DNA of 64,000 nt from JAGQVA01 sp041391725 (GTDB lineage Bacteria; Bacteroidota; Bacteroidia; J057), in assembly GCA_041391725.1 (NCBI GenBank), contig JAWKNL010000016.1, positions 1-64,000 of the forward strand. Reading direction: 5' to 3'. The position numbers and the translations under genes are program-made. The notes under the pieces are model-generated. The model worked only from the letters and a program-made list of their open reading frames with translations, did not search any database and was not told where the DNA came from. The stretch's first letter is position 1, and each line of letters opens with the position of its first letter. Shown here in pieces: positions 62,085-64,000 of the stretch.

Positions 62085-64000
62085 TTATCTTACTCTGCTT
62101 TTCAGGTCTTCGACCGTATCGAGCACTTCCTGTCGGGTGAGTTTCCGGTACTTTTCGGGAAGCAATTCCTTGGAGGTACATTCGAGTACTGCAGAGTAGG
62201 TCATCAGTTCGATTTCTTCCGGGTAGGTAGGAGGGAGGAAATCGTTGAATACTTTGGCGATCATATCTATGTCCACTTTTTCGATACCCAGACTGGCAGC
62301 CTTAAACTTGGCGCGGGTGAGGGCAGCTTCCATATCTGCTCCGGAGCGGATGGGGATATCCTCAAAAAACTCGTCGTCAAATTCGTTGATATCCAGATAT
62401 TTTAATCCTGTTTTTTTCAGCATGACTTCGAGCAGTTCCTTTTTCTCCTCGATGGAATCGGGGTAAAACAGGGCAATATGTTCTTCAGCCCTTCCCTGGC
62501 GTTTGAAGTCCACCGGCATGAGGTCGGGGCGGGCTGTTACGAGAAACCATACGATTCGCCCGCGATTTTCGGTATCACTCATAAAACTGGCCAGCATGGA
62601 GAAGATGCGGCTGTTGACCCCGCTGCCGCCGCCGTCGTTGCGGGAACCCAGGTAAGCATCCGCCTCGTCGATCATCACCGCAACAGGCGCCATCGCCTTG
62701 AGAATTTTGAGTACTTTCTGGAGATTCCCTTCCGACTGCCCCACGTACATGCCGCGGAAGTTTTTGAGAATGACCATTGGCACGCCCACATCATTGGCGA
62801 AAACCGTAATCATAAAGGTTTTACCTGTACCTACGGGGCCGGATACCAGGTAGCCCATCGGCATCACGTCGGGACGGCCATTCTTTAATGCATTTGCAGC
62901 GTCCATCAGGTGTTTTTTGGCCTGCGCGTGCCCGGCTACATCTTTCAGGCTGAATTTGGTTTCCACAAATTCGAGCAGGCCGCCCGCTTCAGCCTCAATC
63001 ATCTCTTTTTTCTGGCGGGTAAGCATCTCATTGGTGAAGGGATGTTTGTTTCTCGCCGCTTCAGACATAATGATATCGAGATGTACAAGCCCCAGGCCGG
63101 CAGTATTTTTGGCCAGTATCGTGGAGTTCATTTCGAAGTACTCCTTGCTGCCAGCGTGTTTTTGAAAAAAACTTTCAATAAAAGCCAGTCTGTCTTCTTC
63201 CCCCGGATAGGGAATCTGCACATCGTGGGTAAAGGGGTTGCGTACATACTGCGCATTAATATCCGCGATGTTTTCCGTTACGACAAGAATCGTCAGGTCG
63301 GCAGACAAAAACTTCTCTTCCTTTGCCCATTTTTGCATAAACACCAGCAGCATATGATCGTCGGGACGATAGCTGGAGTTTTCTGTCATGGGAATAAGCG
63401 TCTCGGCAAAATCTACGATAAACGCAATGGACTTGGGTTTGGCCAGTTTTTGTTTGAGTTTTTCGAGCCTTTCCTTCAGGGTATTCAGAGAAGCTTTCTG
63501 CTTTTTCCCGTTCTCATCAAAGTCGGGCAGAGTCATTCGCATAAACTTGTCGATGAGGTCTTCCTCTTTGGGCTGGGAATCACCTTTTACGGTATTGACA
63601 GCGCCCGAGGGGTTGGCCAGATTGGCTTCTACTTCCTTAAACCAGGAGTCGAGAAAGTCCCGGTTGACCATAAGATTGAAGTAGGTGTCGAGCGTAAAAA
63701 AGGAACGCGCAGGGTTGCGGGTCAGTTCGCTGAAGTTATTGTCTGTAAGTTCATCAAATAATTTCAGGGTAGAAATAAACTCCTTCCGGGAGGCACTGTC
63801 TCCCCCAAAAGTGCGATCGTCCCTAAAACGAATCCCGGCTGCCCGGTCATAATAAATGACGACATCCTTGTACTTAAACATCTCCGCATTGAGAAAATCG
63901 CGAAGGCGATAGTACTTGTCCTGCGACTCGCGGTTTACTCTCACATAGTCATTAATATTGCCATGGACAATAAACTGTGCGACATTCTGAGAAAGGTACT
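62085..64000 (-). CDS. AAA+ ATPase, 5' end outside window
   Basis: At least 638 residues; reading past the GTG at 63944, the frame stays open to the right edge (YLSQNVAQFIVHGNINDY), so the true start is beyond 64000. The first half is a poorly conserved domain that may be a degenerate second ATPase module (SIAFIVDFAETLIP, LTILVVTENIADI). The AAA+ core is about residue 380-520: GYLVSGPVGTGKTFMI (Walker A), VAVMIDEADAY (Walker B), WFLVTARPDL (sensor 1) and RQGRAEEHIALFYPD (arginine region). It ends with a Cdc48-like C-terminal helical part (IPIRSGADMEAALTRAKF). Role is unknown; it may be a protein remodeller. Confidence 0.75.
   Translation of the reverse strand, partial: YLSQNVAQFIVHGNINDYVRVNRESQDKYYRLRDFLNAEMFKYKDVVIYYDRAAGIRFRDDRTFGGDSASRKEFISTLKLFDELTDNNFSELTRNPARSFFTLDTYFNLMVNRDFLDSWFKEVEANLANPSGAVNTVKGDSQPKEEDLIDKFMRMTLPDFDENGKKQKASLNTLKERLEKLKQKLAKPKSIAFIVDFAETLIPMTENSSYRPDDHMLLVFMQKWAKEEKFLSADLTILVVTENIADINAQYVRNPFTHDVQIPYPGEEDRLAFIESFFQKHAGSKEYFEMNSTILAKNTAGLGLVHLDIIMSEAARNKHPFTNEMLTRQKKEMIEAEAGGLLEFVETKFSLKDVAGHAQAKKHLMDAANALKNGRPDVMPMGYLVSGPVGTGKTFMITVFANDVGVPMVILKNFRGMYVGQSEGNLQKVLKILKAMAPVAVMIDEADAYLGSRNDGGGSGVNSRIFSMLASFMSDTENRGRIVWFLVTARPDLMPVDFKRQGRAEEHIALFYPDSIEEKKELLEVMLKKTGLKYLDINEFDDEFFEDIPIRSGADMEAALTRAKFKAASLGIEKVDIDMIAKVFNDFLPPTYPEEIELMTYSAVLECTSKELLPEKYRKLTRQEVLDTVEDLKSRVR

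Overview
The window looks like a chromosomal piece of a Bacteroidota bacterium, most likely from the Saprospiria or a related class. The evidence is type IX secretion sorting tails on two proteins (ending at 18159 and 47440), a GSCFA-domain protein, many Bacteroidota-type lipoproteins, TAnnTTTG-type -7 promoter boxes, and an arginine operon built around a Bacteroides-type N-succinyl/N-acetylornithine carbamoyltransferase instead of a standard argF. The species cannot be named from the sequence alone. No tRNA, rRNA or CRISPR array was recognised.

Layout. (1) 1-7.9 kb is an accessory region. It holds a partial lipoprotein, an AbiE toxin-antitoxin pair whose toxin gene is split by an IS982-family insertion, and a set of co-oriented single genes (antitoxin-like ORF, radical SAM protein, AlbA_2/Schlafen-type protein, FG-GAP lipoprotein) separated by imperfect inverted repeats, resembling a cassette array. 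(2) 7.9-11.4 kb holds a decayed MBOAT O-acyltransferase/SGNH pair and a ten-unit palindromic tandem repeat. (3) 11.4-28.9 kb is mostly ordinary metabolism and envelope: metallo-beta-lactamase-fold and phosphodiesterase proteins, an amidohydrolase, a beta-helix protein next to a T9SS cargo protein, GSCFA, adk-obgE with two M16 peptidase genes, and two SH3/DPBB paralogues, one of them frameshifted. (4) 29.0-37.2 kb is an eight-gene arginine biosynthesis operon in the order acyltransferase-argG-argC-argD-argF'-argB-argE-argH, with a long leader. (5) 37.5-42.3 kb holds dtd, a MazG-like pyrophosphohydrolase, a PhoD-like phosphatase and a two-gene AAA ATPase/TOPRIM module that resembles split OLD or PARIS-like defence systems. 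(6) 42.3-47.4 kb is a single 1686-residue exported protein that appears to join a GH106-like rhamnosidase, a GH43-like propeller and a sulfatase. (7) 47.4-53.2 kb carries small secreted proteins, a lipoprotein, and a membrane protein/histidine kinase/response regulator trio. (8) 53.2-59.4 kb holds a HigB/HigA-ImmA-type toxin-antitoxin pair, a Y1 (REP-associated type) transposase beside three copies of a 127-bp palindromic repeat, and a strongly decayed block of genes. (9) 59.5-64 kb holds an S9 peptidase and a partial AAA ATPase.

How it works together: the arginine operon gives a complete linear route from glutamate to arginine using acylated intermediates. The envelope and secretion genes suit a surface-active polymer degrader, and the trimodular enzyme suggests use of sulfated, rhamnose-containing polysaccharide. 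The accessory ends carry at least two toxin-antitoxin systems, one candidate defence module and two blocks of gene decay. The points most worth a second look are the trimodular polysaccharidase-sulfatase, the ATPase/TOPRIM pair, the cassette-like array, the residue-90 variant of the ornithine carbamoyltransferase, and the transposase/palindrome unit.
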